Shown piece after piece: positions 39,940 to 51,289 of a stretch of 64,000 nt of DNA. Source of the DNA: Gonatopus flavifemur (lineage: Eukaryota; Arthropoda; Insecta; Hymenoptera; Dryinidae); NCBI GenBank assembly GCA_018340375.1, contig JAFFJZ010000025.1, forward strand, positions 511,501 through 575,500. Reading direction: 5' to 3'. The translations under genes were made by a program, and so were the position numbers. Position 1 is the stretch's first letter; each line of letters begins with the position of its first letter. The notes below the pieces were generated by a model. The model made no database searches. It saw only the letters and a program-made list of their open reading frames with translations, and had not been told where the DNA came from.

Positions 39940-40770
39940 TACTTCTGGAACGAGCCTGATCTTTTCCAACGTTTTTTGAGTTACTGAATACGAAAATTTG
40001 GTCGTTCCGACCCCATCATCTCTGAATTCTGAAATAATCGCGGATTAAGAGTTGATGAAGCCCCCTCTTTCCTAGATACTCGGCATCTGGAATAAGACTG
40101 TACTCTTCAAACATTTTTTGGGTCGCTGAATACGGGAATCTAGTCAGTCTCGCCCCATCACCTTATTATTTTGGAATTGTTGAGCATATGGGTCAAGAAG
40201 ACGACGTTTTTCCTAGGTACCCTGCATCTTGCATGGAATTTCTCTAATATTTTATGAGCCTCTGGATACGGGAATGTGTCTGTCTGTGTCCCATGGTGAG
40301 TAAAAATGCACATTCATCCCAGATGCAGGTGACTTGAAGAACAGGAAGTTTTTTTTACTCATAATGTCGAATCATTTCAAAATCTTGACTTGATGAGTCA
40401 AGAGAGACCACGATTTCGTTTTCAACGGTGCAGATAGCATTGAAAGAGTGTCTTTTCATTTTAAACGCAGGTTACTTAGAAAAAAGCGGTCTTCTTTGAC
40501 CCATCATCTTAAATTTTTTCGAAACCCTGAGGTGATGGGGCAAGGCCGACCATATTTTCGTACTCAGCAACCCAAAAACGCTGAGGGAGTGCGCTTTCGT
40601 CCCAGATGGAGGTCACTTGGAAAGAAACAAACTATTTCCAACTCATACTTTTCGATTATTCCTAAATCCTGACATGATGGGACAAGAATAACCACATTTT
40701 CGTATTCAGCGGCCAGAATCATATTACAAAAGTGCAGTCTGAACCCAAAAGCAAGGTACTTTTTTTGTGA
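39940..40770. repeat. Satellite-like units in opposite orientations
   Basis: Three diverged units of about 150 bp in forward orientation (gagttactgaatacgaaaat...ccccatcatc near 39977; gggtcgctgaatacgggaat...gccccatcacc near 40121; gagcctctggatacgggaat...gtcccatgg near 40256) are followed by three in reverse orientation (…catttcgtttt, ccatattttcgtactcagcaa near 40548, cacattttcgtattcagcgg near 40693). The inversion point is near 40300. The motif tttttgggtcgctgaatacg also resembles the 132-bp array at 50.7 kb. Confidence 0.6.
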
Positions 40771-41562
40771 ACCTGTTTCATTAATTCCTTGATCGAATGA
40801 AACGAAAACGATTCAAACTTCAATAGTATATTCGAAGTGGATAATAATCAAATATTCACCTTCAATGAGACTGTGAAGATAAAATTGGGTAGTCTCGTGA
40901 TATGTGAGTATTGAAAAACGAAATTATTAACAGTTCGGATATTTCAAGATTTTCCAAAAAAACAGGTACGTTACATGAACGTTCATCAAACCTCAAATGC
41001 CGCTATGGACATTTGAAGGTTAATTTAACGTTTGTTGAAAGTAAATTGATCCACAATCAATCTAAAATGGATCTATTCGGCCCATATATTGTTGAGCTCA
41101 TTAATTTTCAAATTCATTGATGAGCATCAAGTATCAGTAACTGAATTTAATATTTAGCGATTGCTCTTGCCTGTGCACAGATATTGGTCCAATATCAGTT
41201 GGGGAACGCGGGGAAATACTGATAACGGTCGGATATTGGAAAGATATTAAATCGGTATTTGTACATGCATGGTGATGAATTTTATAATCATCCCTCATCA
41301 CTTACAAGGAATCGAGAAAGCCCCAACATCAAATTTAGACTAGAATTTCAATTGAAACGTGTGCGAATTAGGATCTGTGTTATCATCCGGTTAGAAGTCT
41401 CTACTGTATGTTGAATATGCTACCGTTGGACCTAATTACACTACCCTGGTGGAAATTCCTCTAGTAATTCGCGAGTTGTAACACTTGCCCTCATGAAGAA
41501 CTAGAGTTCCAATTCAGCAACTTTTCAGTTCAATCACCAACTTATAAGTGTTCTTATATATA
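40771..41562. other. No gene seen
   Basis: AT-rich DNA. A small inverted motif cagatattggtccaatatca (41178-41197) may be the end of a MITE of the ttggnccaatatt type. No coding support. Confidence 0.45.
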
Positions 41563-43732
41563 GAGGGTCAGGCATTTATCTTGAGACAACGAAATACCTC
41601 GGTGGGATCATCTGTTATTGTAAAATGTTTCATACAAAAGTTGTAGAGTGTCGAAGGGGTTATCTAACAGTGAACTCGGGAATGTCCTTGATCTCGATCT
41701 CCAAGGTCATTTGAAGGTGAAGGTCAAAATTTCGAATGGGACCCCCACTATTTGACCCCGGGAATGAGGAGAGCGGGAAATTTTACGTCAAGACATGACC
41801 TTGATCTCAAGGCCAGGGCAATACCAAGGTGATTCCAAGGTCGAAAAAAAAAAATTTTGTCATACGAGAGGTGTTATGCAACACGGACGCTGGAACAGAC
41901 AGGACCTTGAGATGACTTTGACCTTCAAGGTCGTTTGAAGGTCACCTTGGAAATCAAACGAGTTCGTTATTGAACGAGTTTGTTTTCGTCTTGTTACCGT
42001 GGATCGGGGTGCTTGTTTTCGGTAAGTCCCCTCGCCTCTCACCGTTTTGAATGGTTTTTTTGTTTGGAATAAACTCATCCCAACAAATGCTCAAATTGGT
42101 CACCTTCAACTCCAATGCATTCATTGATCCGTAAGTTCGTTCAAGTTCACGGAAGTTGGTTGAATTTCATTGAAACCCCGCTGTGCCAAAAGTGAACGTG
42201 CCAGGAATGTCCATGCCGCTGTTACACTTCATGCTGAACGTTTTCCGAAAAACGTGCGATCTCGAGCATCTTTTTATCGGGTCGTTGAACAATTCATGGG
42301 AGAGGAAAGTGTGGGAAACAGAAAAAAAGTCCGTCATGAAACAGTTACTGGATTCGACAATGAAATTGCTGTATTAGCTGCAGTGGATGCTGATCCTCAT
42401 GTCAGTACTCGAGAAATCGAACATGATTCTGGAATTTCGCAACGTAGTGTATGCAGGATATTGGAAAAACAAAAATATCACCCTCACCACATTCCATTGC
42501 ATCGAGAACTCCATGGTAATGATTTTCAAAACCGAATTATTTTTTGCCAATGGGCACGTCAACAAATCCAATTAGATCCTGATTCCTCTGCTAAAGTGCT
42601 GTTTCCGGACGAGTCCTCTTCTCTCAACCATGGCACGGTTAATAGGCATAACATGCACTACTGGAGTAATGAAAATCCACATTGGTTACGTCGAGTCGAA
42701 CATCAACGTCAATGGTCTGTGAACGTTTGGTGTGGGATAATTGATGACCAGGTTGTGGGTTGACACTTCATTGAGGGTCAATTGAATGGCGGGAAATACC
42801 GTGATTTTTTGAAAGACCAACTTCCGCTTTTACTTGAAGACGTAACGTTGGCTGTGAGGCAACAAATGTGGTTTCAACACGATGGATGTCCAGCGCATTA
42901 TTCTCAAGTTGCTATCCAAGTTTTAGATCGCGAGTCCAATGGACGCTGAATTGGTAGGAGTGGTCCGGTAAATTGGCCAGCAAGATCGCCAGACCTCACC
43001 CCGCCAGACTCATTCTTATGGGGTCACTTGAAGAGCAAAGTTTACAAACAAGTGCCAACATCTCGAGGAAACATGATACAGCGGATCAAGGATGCTTGTG
43101 CCAGAATACCACCTAATATGCTTCGAAGTTGTGTACGATCTCTTGAAGTACGGATCAATAAGTGCATTGAAGTTGAAGGTCACCAATTTGAGAATTTGTT
43201 GGAATAACTTGATTTCAAATAAAACGAGCATTCAAAATTGTGAGAGGCAAGAGGACTCACCGAAAACAAGCACCCCAACCCACGGTAACAAGACAAAAAC
43301 AGACTCGTTTAATAACGAACTCGTTCAATTTCTCAGGTGACCTTCAAACGACCTTGAAGGTCAAGGTCATATCAAGGTCCTGCCTGTTCCAGCCTCCGTG
43401 TTGCACAACACCTCTTGTATGACAAAATTCCTCTGCTTTCGACCTTGGAATCATCTTGATATTGCCCCGACCTCGAGGTCAAGGTCATATCTCGGCGTGA
43501 AATTTTCCGCCCTTTGCATTCTCGGGGTCAAATAGGGGGGGGAGGGGGAGGGGTCCCATTTGAACTTCTGAACTTGACCTTCAAATGACCTTGGAGATCG
43601 AGATCAAGGACATTTCCAAGGTCACTGTTGGATAGCCCCTTTGACATCCTACAACTTTTGTATGAAACATTTTTCAATAACAGGTCATCCCACCAAGATA
43701 TTTTGTTGTCTCAAGATGAATGCCCCACCCTG
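41563..43732 (+). mobile_element. DD41D Tc1/mariner transposon, copy 2, about 490-bp inverted repeats
   Basis: Left repeat about 41563-42053, right repeat about 43229-43732, with TA dinucleotides outside. The repeats end in ggtaagtcccctcgcctctc (left) against gagaggcaagaggactcacc (right). They are remarkably dense in the motif aaggtca in both orientations. The transposase lies between them on the + strand. Ten bases of alternating TA separate this copy from the next. Confidence 0.88.
42090..43207 (+). pseudogene. DD41D transposase, copy 2, with stops
   Basis: Two helix-turn-helix regions (AVTLHAERFPKNVRSRASFYRVV; STREIEHDSGISQRSVCRIL). Catalytic blocks are LFPDESSSLNHG, WFQHDGCPAHYS and SPDLTPPDSFLWG (41 residues between the last two aspartates). 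In-frame stops lie at 42762 (after DDQVVG) and near 42948 (in the GR*IGRSG motif). The C-terminus VEGHQFENLLE ends at 43207. The start is uncertain; upstream codons in frame are degraded and no ATG is obvious. The triad residues remain. Confidence 0.85.
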
Positions 43733-43742
43733 TATATATATA

Positions 43743-45771
43743 CAGGGTGGGGCATTTAAAGTGTCGCGGGCGTTTTTTCCAAAAATAAAGTGAGATACGA
43801 GAAAATTTTTCGGACAAAAGTTGTAGGGTACCGAGGGGGAGATCCGATGGTGGCCTTGGCTTTGACCTCAAATCTCATCTTCAAGGGCATTCTGAAATCA
43901 ACTCTTGTTTTTTAAATAGCATCTCATATTTTTCACTGCAGATTTGGATTCTAAGTCAAAAACCAAGAAACTTTTGTCTGAACCATTTTCCTGAAATCCG
44001 CAAAAATGGCGCTCTAATCGATATTGTTCCATTTTGAATCTGACATTCGAATCACTCGAAAACGAAGGGTCTTGCAGAAGAATGTTTCATACAAAAGTTG
44101 TCAATACACAACACATTTCAATCGTCTACATTACCACCATTCAGAGCTCACGCGGTGTGAACAAACGACGGGGTTCAGTGAAAATTCACGATTTTGAAAG
44201 TCAGTTTGTCAGTTACATTTGATTATTACTTGGTTTATGACAAATTGAAAATCATGGATATCCGATACACGGTTTCTGAAAAGATCGATATGATCTACAT
44301 TTACGGTGAAGTGCATAAGAACCCCAGACAAGCATATGACTTGTATGCAGAACGATTTCCTGAAAGAACAACGCCATCCATTAGGTATTTTCAACGCATT
44401 ACAAAATTATTCTCAGAAACGGGCAGTGTTACAAGGGAAAAACGACATCGAATGAGAACTGTTAGCGGAGAAAATGCGGAAGTTAATGTACTAGCTGCAG
44501 TAGCCAATAATCCACACGTGAGCTCTCGTGAAATTGAACTCCATTCGGGAATTTCTCGAAGAAGTGTTCTTCGAATACTGAAACGTCACAAATTCCATCC
44601 GTATCACATTTGTTTGCATCAAGACCTTCACGGTGATGATTTCGAAAATCGTATACAGTTTTGTCGATGGGGTCTAGCGCAAATGCACAATAACAACTTC
44701 ATCAACATATTATTTTCTGATGAGTCGACGTTCACCAATCATGGTCAAGTGAATCGACATAATATGCATTACTGGGTGACAGAAAATCCAAGATGGTTAC
44801 GTCAAGTAGAGCATCAAAAACAATGGGCTGTGAATGTTTGGTGTGGTATTTTTCGATCTCGAGTAATTGGACCGTACTTCATTGCAGATACGCTAAATGG
44901 AGAGAAGTACAGACATTTCTTAGATCAAGTACTTCCAACATTACTTGAAGACATACCTATTCAGGAACGATTGAATATGTGGTATCAACACGATGGTTGT
45001 CCATCCCATTATGCAGTCACAGCTCGAGAAATATTGGACAGAGATTATCCTGGACGATGGATAGGACGTCGTGGACCAGTTCATTGGCCTGCCCGTTCTC
45101 CGGATCTTACTTCTCCAGATTTTTTCTTATGGGGATACATAAAAGATACAGTTTATCAACAAGCACCGACTACACCTGAGAATATGCGTCAACGAATCAT
45201 CAATGCATGCGCGAGCATCAATGAAGATATTTTAGCACGAGTTCAGCAATCTTTTGTAAAACGTTTTGAAATGTGTATTGAAGTCGAAGGCCATCATTTT
45301 GAGCATCTACTGCATTAAAATTATCCAAGTGATGTAGACGATTGAAATGTGTTGTGTTTTGTCTGTTATACCCCATCACCTCCGTTTCAGTTCAAGGGGT
45401 CCCCCTTGGAATCAGACTTTTGTCCGAAACATTCTCCTCCAAGACCCTTCGTCTTCGAGTTATTCTAATGTCAGATTCAGTATGGAACAATATCGATTAG
45501 AGCGCCATCTTTGCGGATTTCAGGAAAATGGTTCAGACAAAAGTTTCTTGGTTTTTGACCTAGAATCCAAATCTGCAGTAAAAAATATGAGATGCTATTT
45601 AAAAAACAAGAGTTGACCTCAGAATGCCCTTGAAGATCAGATTTGAGGTCAAAGCCAAGGCCACCATCGGATGTCCCCCTCGATACCCTACAATTTTTGT
45701 CCGAAAAATTTTCTCGTATCTCATTCTATTTTTGGAAAAAACGCCCGCGACACTTTAAATGCCCCACCCTG
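43743..45771 (+). mobile_element. DD41D Tc1/mariner transposon, copy 3, with uninterrupted transposase
   Basis: A 2029-bp element starting cagggtggggcatttaaagt and ending with the complement, with TA on both sides (43741-43742 and 45772-45773). The inverted repeats are about 390-440 bp (to about 44132 and from about 45332). They include a block atccgatggtggccttggct shared with copy 1. The coding region is intact, so this is the best candidate for recent or current mobility in the window. Confidence 0.93.
44254..45318 (+). CDS. DD41D transposase, intact
   Basis: Cut-and-paste transposase of 354 residues from ATG 44254; upstream codons in frame lie in the leader. Residues 1-50 form the first helix-turn-helix (YTVSEKIDMIYIYGEVHKNP; LYAERFPERTTPSIRYFQRI). 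Residues about 75-115 form the second (NNPHVSSREIELHSGISRRS, then VLRIL). Catalytic residues: ILFSDESTFTNHG (first D), MWYQHDGCPSH (second D), SPDLTSPDFFLWG (third D, 41 residues on). RWIGRRGPVHWPARSPDL is the group's signature. It ends VEGHHFEHLLH and stops at 45316. No frameshift or stop seen. It would act on its own flanking inverted repeats and on related copies. Confidence 0.93.
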   Translation: MDIRYTVSEKIDMIYIYGEVHKNPRQAYDLYAERFPERTTPSIRYFQRITKLFSETGSVTREKRHRMRTVSGENAEVNVLAAVANNPHVSSREIELHSGISRRSVLRILKRHKFHPYHICLHQDLHGDDFENRIQFCRWGLAQMHNNNFINILFSDESTFTNHGQVNRHNMHYWVTENPRWLRQVEHQKQWAVNVWCGIFRSRVIGPYFIADTLNGEKYRHFLDQVLPTLLEDIPIQERLNMWYQHDGCPSHYAVTAREILDRDYPGRWIGRRGPVHWPARSPDLTSPDFFLWGYIKDTVYQQAPTTPENMRQRIINACASINEDILARVQQSFVKRFEMCIEVEGHHFEHLLH

Positions 45772-45781
45772 TATATGTATT

Positions 45782-48700
45782 GGGGTGGGTCGAAAAATAT
45801 TTTTCCTCCAACTTGAAACCGGCGCGGTACAGGAAATGTTCTTTGTATATACACAAAACATGAGAAAAAACCTCACCCCAATCAGACCATATCTTCCGGG
45901 TCCACAGTTGGAGTGAAATTTACAACAAATTGAACCGATCGGAATTATTCCGTTGGAACGATTATTCCTCCATAATTCGTGAATTTAATATCAAATCGAG
46001 CCATTTCGCGTGTAGATCTTCGCATTCCATTTACCTTCTGAATCCCAGAACTCACCACGAGGAGGTGTCTACACTTCGAGTTCCGCCCTCACCCACCCAA
46101 CCACCCAACCATAAGATGAGGATATTCGAGACGCTCTTCGAAGTATTATTTGCCTCACCATTCATAGTCTTTCTTTGTTCCCAATTTGGGCATATCAGAT
46201 CTTGATTCTAGGGTGGATTTGATAAACCCTTCACGATTTCCTGCACCACACACTGAAGAAGCTGCTTTGCTGACCATTTGTACCATCCGTTCCACAGCTT
46301 GCGTGTGGCATGGGAAACCAAAAACAAGAGGAAGAATCGTTGTGCGATTATCAATTGCAGCTGCTGACTGATCATTTGGTACATCTCACAATAGTGGAGG
46401 ATTGATAATTGAAACCTTGGCCCACTCTATCAACTCCATATAAGTTTTGGCTTTGAAGTTCAATTTCGGTACTTGGAATTGACTAACCTTCGTTGATTCG
46501 ATGCTTGTGGTTTCATTTCGTATTTTGAGGATTTTTTCTATCGCGAATTTACGGAAATGATAATTTTCATCACACACCATTACTGATAGAAAATTTTCTG
46601 GTTGGACATAATATGCATTTCTTTGAACAACTGGATCAATGACTGCCTTCAAATTTTCTGGGAGGTATCTTGAGAATTGAATCATTCGCCAAGTATGAAA
46701 ACTTCCATGGATGCAACTATTTTGTGTTCTAATGGAGAACCATGATCGTGCGTAAACCTTGATTAAATAGTTAGCTAGTATTATTAAATTTTTCGATGAT
46801 TTTTTTGTGCTAATGTATAATCTCAATATTCGGTCAGCTGTTGTGAGCCACCTGGCATGATTGAGTTTGCCAGGGTCTTCATTGGCAAGGTCGATAGATA
46901 CATGACCCTGGGGAATAGCGGCGCATATATCAAAAAGATAACGCTGATCTGTACTCAATTGATCCAATCGAAATTCTGAATCAAATTCTGATGATTGGAA
47001 ATCGGTTTTTTTGTACTCAACTACTTCAAATTCCTTACAGCCATCTAATTTTCCACCAATTTCACCAAAGAAAGTATTCGGTTTAGTGTACTCACCATCT
47101 AAATGTTGGACAAGATGCCGAAATGGTAGTTCATTCGCATGCAAGAGGCGGATGAACCAATGAACACTTCTGCCCAACGTTTATTCCAATAAAGCTATAA
47201 CACCTCCTGAAGTCCCAGTATTTACAGCTGTCCCATCACATCCAATCGCCCGCAAACGTTCTTGATTGATATTCAGAGATTCTAGGAATGTTATTATACT
47301 GGACAAAATATCATGCGCTCCACCCGAGATCGGCGTCACATGCCCAATATAGTGGCTGCCAGGTTCTTGTAGCAAAGTGATATGTTCTTCGGTTTGAACT
47401 CTGCGGTGAAATTTTGCTCCAATTCTCTGTTGACAAATTGTTTGATCTTTCCGACCATCAAAATAAAGAGACTCGAGATTTCGAATTCGAAATTTACCCA
47501 CTTGCTCGTGTCTTGCCTTAGATCTTTCCCTTTCGATTTTGCTCCTATCAATTCCCAGCGCATGGTATTCAGGAGTGGTCAGACTTACGTCAACAAGAAC
47601 TGAAGATTCCACAGCTGCAACAGCTGTATCAGATAATCCAAATCGATCTGCAACTCTTGCAGTTGTTGATAGTTCCATACGCATCTGAGAAGTAGATGGA
47701 TTATTGGACGATCTTTTTGAACATATTTGAAAAGATGGATCAATTTGATTAATCATTTCTTCTCTACAATCATATTCGCTCACTACTTCATCAGGTTCTT
47801 GAGTGCTGCACGAGTGTTTCTTGTGATCTATGGCAGCTTTCTCAGCAACTTGAGCCACCCGCTGTTCTCGTTCTGATTTCCCTTCAGACATCCCCGTGAT
47901 TTCCCTATCAACTTCAGTAATAGCCATACGACGTATATTTCTTTGATCTGGAATGAATGCATGTTCTCTACGGGGTATTTTACGTGATGCCTCACAAGTG
48001 CACGCTGATAGATCACATTCACACGCAGCTATGTCGTATGACTTTTCACTTTCTGCAACAAAGTCTGCGTGTTTCTTCAAATAACTCGGTCGTAACTTTC
48101 TATGATTTTGATACCCTTTCATTTTCAGATATTTATCATTATAGTTTCTGGTTTTTCCTGTAATGCTTTCGATTGATATAGTTGAAATCGAAGCCTGGTC
48201 CCAAATTTTTTTCATCTGAGTCGCTACCTTCAATGATATCTCAGCAACGCTGGGGTCATATCCTGGTCCCGTTTGCTTCATTCCAGTGCGGATTAACACG
48301 TGACATCTCATCACATCTCCGTATGTGGGAAGTGTACATCCAGTGAAATCATTCGGCGTACAAAAAATATCACATTGTGTTTTTCTCCGAGTGGAAACTT
48401 TCTTTACTTCCGCCATGACAAAAGAATGCGAATAATATTCCTATCAACAAACTGCAGGTTAAAAATCAAGTTCCCAATACTCCACAAAGTGAATACTGAA
48501 CAATGTTTAGGAAGCTGTCAAAACTCAGAACGACAAATTTTTACGTAAAATATCTATGAGCCTTGGACAAATTATCGAAATTATCTATCCTCGATAAATT
48601 GTCTATTTTATACTTTCGCAATTGTATTTTCCTCCCAGTTATGTATTCATGAATATGCGACACCTAGTAGCAGTGGCAGCTGTTACATTTAGTGTAATAT

Positions 48701-48924
48701 GATAGAATTATATCGTGCACGGATAACCACTCAACGCCAGGAATGTTTTTCGTTCAAACGTAGATCGGTTATTGGATTTTGCTGAATTACATTTCCACTG
48801 TGAACCCGGAGGATATTGTCTGATTCAGATCAGCTTTCTTTCCATCTCTTGTGTATATACAAAGAACACTTTTTGCACCACGCCGATTTAAAATTTGAGA
48901 AAGAACAAATTTCGACCCACCTTA
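45782..48924 (-). mobile_element. Cysteine-motif transposon, copy A, with about 140-bp inverted ends
   Basis: The region around the large minus-strand gene is bounded by imperfect inverted repeats: 45784-45925 (ggtgggtcgaaaaatatttt...) and 48781-48922 (complement, aggtgggtcgaaatttgttc). They share gttctttgtatatacacaa and, about 100 bp from each end, a motif like cagacaatatcttccg. This makes the unit look like a DNA transposon of about 3.1 kb whose single gene would be its transposase. A second, related unit begins at 58172. I found no clear target duplication and cannot name the superfamily. Confidence 0.75.
46140..48416 (-). pseudogene. Large cysteine-motif, RNase H-like putative transposase (copy A)
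   Basis: ATG at 48416. N-terminal CTPNDFTGCTLPTYGDVMRC; a Cys cluster YDIAACECDLSACTCE; acidic linker; SLYFDGRKDQT (candidate first acidic residue); PGSHYIGHVTPISGGAHDI; AIGCDGTAVNTGTSGGVI (candidate second); a TAA at 47178-47180, then LGRSVHWFIRLLHANELPFRH, LVQHLDGEYTKP and LNHARWLTTADRILRLYIS. After a stop at 46386 and a frameshift, FPCHTQAVERMVQMVSKAASS and NREGFIKSTLESRSDMPKLG continue to about 46140. I remember this motif set from uncharacterised arthropod proteins. Fold and catalytic roles are inference. One nonsense change and one frameshift are the only breaks seen. Confidence 0.7.
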
Positions 48925-48945
48925 CTGTAGAGTTATATTCTGGTC

Positions 48946-49650
48946 ATTGAGTTCAATTTCCACCATTCCATATCATCATAACTGTCTGAAAAATGCAATA
49001 TTGCTCTCGAATAATGTCCTATCTCTTTTGTTGTTTGAGGTTCCGGTAAATTATCAATGAGTTCTTGCATTTCCGATTCAGATTATAATAAATTGATCTT
49101 GGCTTGTAAAACTTGATGCTGAGAATTACAGGTACTAATCTTGTCTGTTGAAGTTATTGGAACTGATCCTAATCGATAAACGGAGGTTTGAGAAAAAAAT
49201 GAGTGGTATCTAGTTGCATCAATATTTTCACGTAAAACCTTGGTTTCCTCTACAATAGTTTTTTCCTCGTTCGACGTGACTATAACATTTCCATTTCCGG
49301 TGAAACCTGTAAAATCATGTTGATCAATGGGTTGTGCAGTTGGATACAATTCCTCTTCGATTACAATAATTCCTCCATACTCTATAATTTCTTCTTGAGT
49401 GATAATTTCACGAGATTTAAAATGCTGTTCGGCTGTTTGTTGATTGTCGTCGATGTTTGCTTCCGAATTTAAGTCTGTATAAGGTCGAGCAATGCATTGG
49501 ATTTCAGTGTCTTATATGATTTTGGGTCTTGTAATATTTCTGGTTTGAACATATCCGGCCCAAAGTGGGTAGCACACAATCCCATCCTTCTTATCGTTTC
49601 ACCCGAATAATTGGCGAATTGGTTTCCACAACCTATCAATCAAAATAATT
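48946..49650 (-). pseudogene. Decayed THAP-like exon and acidic tail
   Basis: On the minus strand, an acceptor-like tttgattgatag precedes NQFANYSGETIRRMGLCATHFGPDMF and KPEILQDPKSYKTLKSNALLDL, which has the C-x2-HF pattern that closes a THAP zinc finger. A frame change leads into an acidic region (REIITQEEIIEYGG, EEKTIVEETKVL). A stop near 49083 is followed by SESEMQELIDNLPEPQTTKE and a final stop near 48948, just outside the inverted end of the cysteine-motif element. The first THAP exon is not recognisable. It may be an old host or transposon gene; the call is tentative. Confidence 0.4.
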
Positions 49651-50689
49651 ATATTGGGAGTACAAATTAGTTCGGTCCGGTTTGAAAAAATGACTCCCGC
49701 TCTCATGAATGTTTTATAGTCACAACCGATTTCAATTGTTTCAGAGAGGTTAGAGACCTGTGAATAATATTCAGTCGATATCACTCCGAGTTCCTCCTAG
49801 AATCCTGATTTTCACTCAGTGGAGTATGTCAAATTACGTTTCAACCCTTTGCGGCATAGTGGAACGTATATGTCCCACCTATCCTAAAGTGTTTATTTTC
49901 ATTCTCCGAGCGTTAACTGAAGCCTTTCATTGGTTCTTTTTAAAATTTGAGTTCGTTATGAGTCCTCGTAATGTTCCGGAGGATGTAGTTCTCTTCATTG
50001 TTGATCAATTTTGTCAAATGAACAAATAAAGTCTCAAAAATGAGACTTTGGTCATAAAAAATTAATGTCAGAATAATGGGAGTGTCATTGTTATGGAAAT
50101 AGCTTGATTTTGAATTCGCACCTGCATAAGGTGTTTCGGTCACGCTCTCTGAGGTGTGAAGTGAGTATGTGTACGTGAATGTTCGTTAGCTGTAAGTACT
50201 CGCTTGATCTGTTTCAAATTCGATCGATTTCGAATCAGTCGTTGTGAAGCGTTCTCTCGAGCCTCTTGATTTGTATTCGTTGCATATCGGGCAGTGAGCT
50301 CTCTTTGTTTGCGCTCACGCGTGTGCTGGTGTGTTACAATTCATGGTGAAATTGTTAACTCACTCAAAATACTACTCTGTTGAGTTTGTTTGGGGTGCAT
50401 GGCCCTATGCCTGTATAATCACGATTTGTGAAAAGGTGTATGCGAGATTCGCGGTCACTCACTGCCCCGATTTGCTCGACGTCAAGCAACGGCTCCGTGT
50501 TAGTTATTATCTGAACGAGTTCATAATTTCCTACTCGGGAAGTAAGACCTTTTGTGCTTATATGCACTTTTGTACATCACTTTTCATAACAAAGAACCGA
50601 GTCAAGAGACGGCAATTCCTTGATTTGGAATTGTTTGATTAAAGTCATGGAAGTGCGAACATTGGTATATAGGGATTTTTTGTGTCACT
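49651..50689. other. No supported gene
   Basis: Frames at 49760-50029 and 50331-50642 have no recognisable domain, and frames on the opposite strand overlap both. The 103-codon one has hydrophobic stretches but no other support. Confidence 0.45.
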
Positions 50690-51250
50690 GGTTACGAATT
50701 TGCACTCAGATTTTCGGAAACTTCACCCCAAAATCGCGGATTCAATATAGCGGCTAACGATTTGGAGTATTCTCCATCAGTATGCCTTGAAAATTGGTAC
50801 AGAGGAGTTCTTGAGAACGCTGAACACAAATTTGCACTCAGATTTTCGAAAAATTCACTTCAAAATGGCGGCTTGAATATGGCGGCGAACGATTTTGAAT
50901 ATTTTCCATCAGTATCCCTTGAAAATTGGTATAGAGGAGTTTTTCGGGTCGCTGATTACAAATTTACACTCAGATTTTCGAGAAATTCACCCCAAAATGG
51001 CGGATTCAATATGGCGGCCAACGATTTTGAGTATTTTCCATTGGTATGCCTTGAAAATTGGTACAGAGGGGTTTTTTGGGTTCCTAATTACGGATTTACA
51101 TTCAGATTCCGAAGATTTCCCCCCAAAATGGTGAATTCGATATGGCGGCTTGAAATTTTCAGTATTTTTCATCACCATGCATTGAAAATTGGTATAGATA
51201 GGTTTTTGGGTCGCTGATTACGAATTTGCATGCCGATTTTCGAAAATTTC
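50690..51250. repeat. 132-bp tandem satellite, about four units
   Basis: Start points of the same block (tttgcactcagattttcg) recur at 50701, 50833, 50965, 51097 and 51228, a period of 132 bp (131 for the last). Because 132 is 44 codons, a frame stays open across three units (50762-51217), reading LENWYRG...NGG.NMAANDFEYFP repeatedly. This is most likely a by-product of the period. Units contain aatatggcggc and gggtcgctgattacgaattt. Confidence 0.85.
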
Positions 51251-51289
51251 CCTTGAAATGTAGGTTAACTAAGCAGCATTTGCGGGAGG

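Noticed and set aside
50331..50642. 103-codon frame with hydrophobic stretches
   Set aside because: No recognisable family and no splice or polyadenylation context; an opposite-strand frame is equally open.
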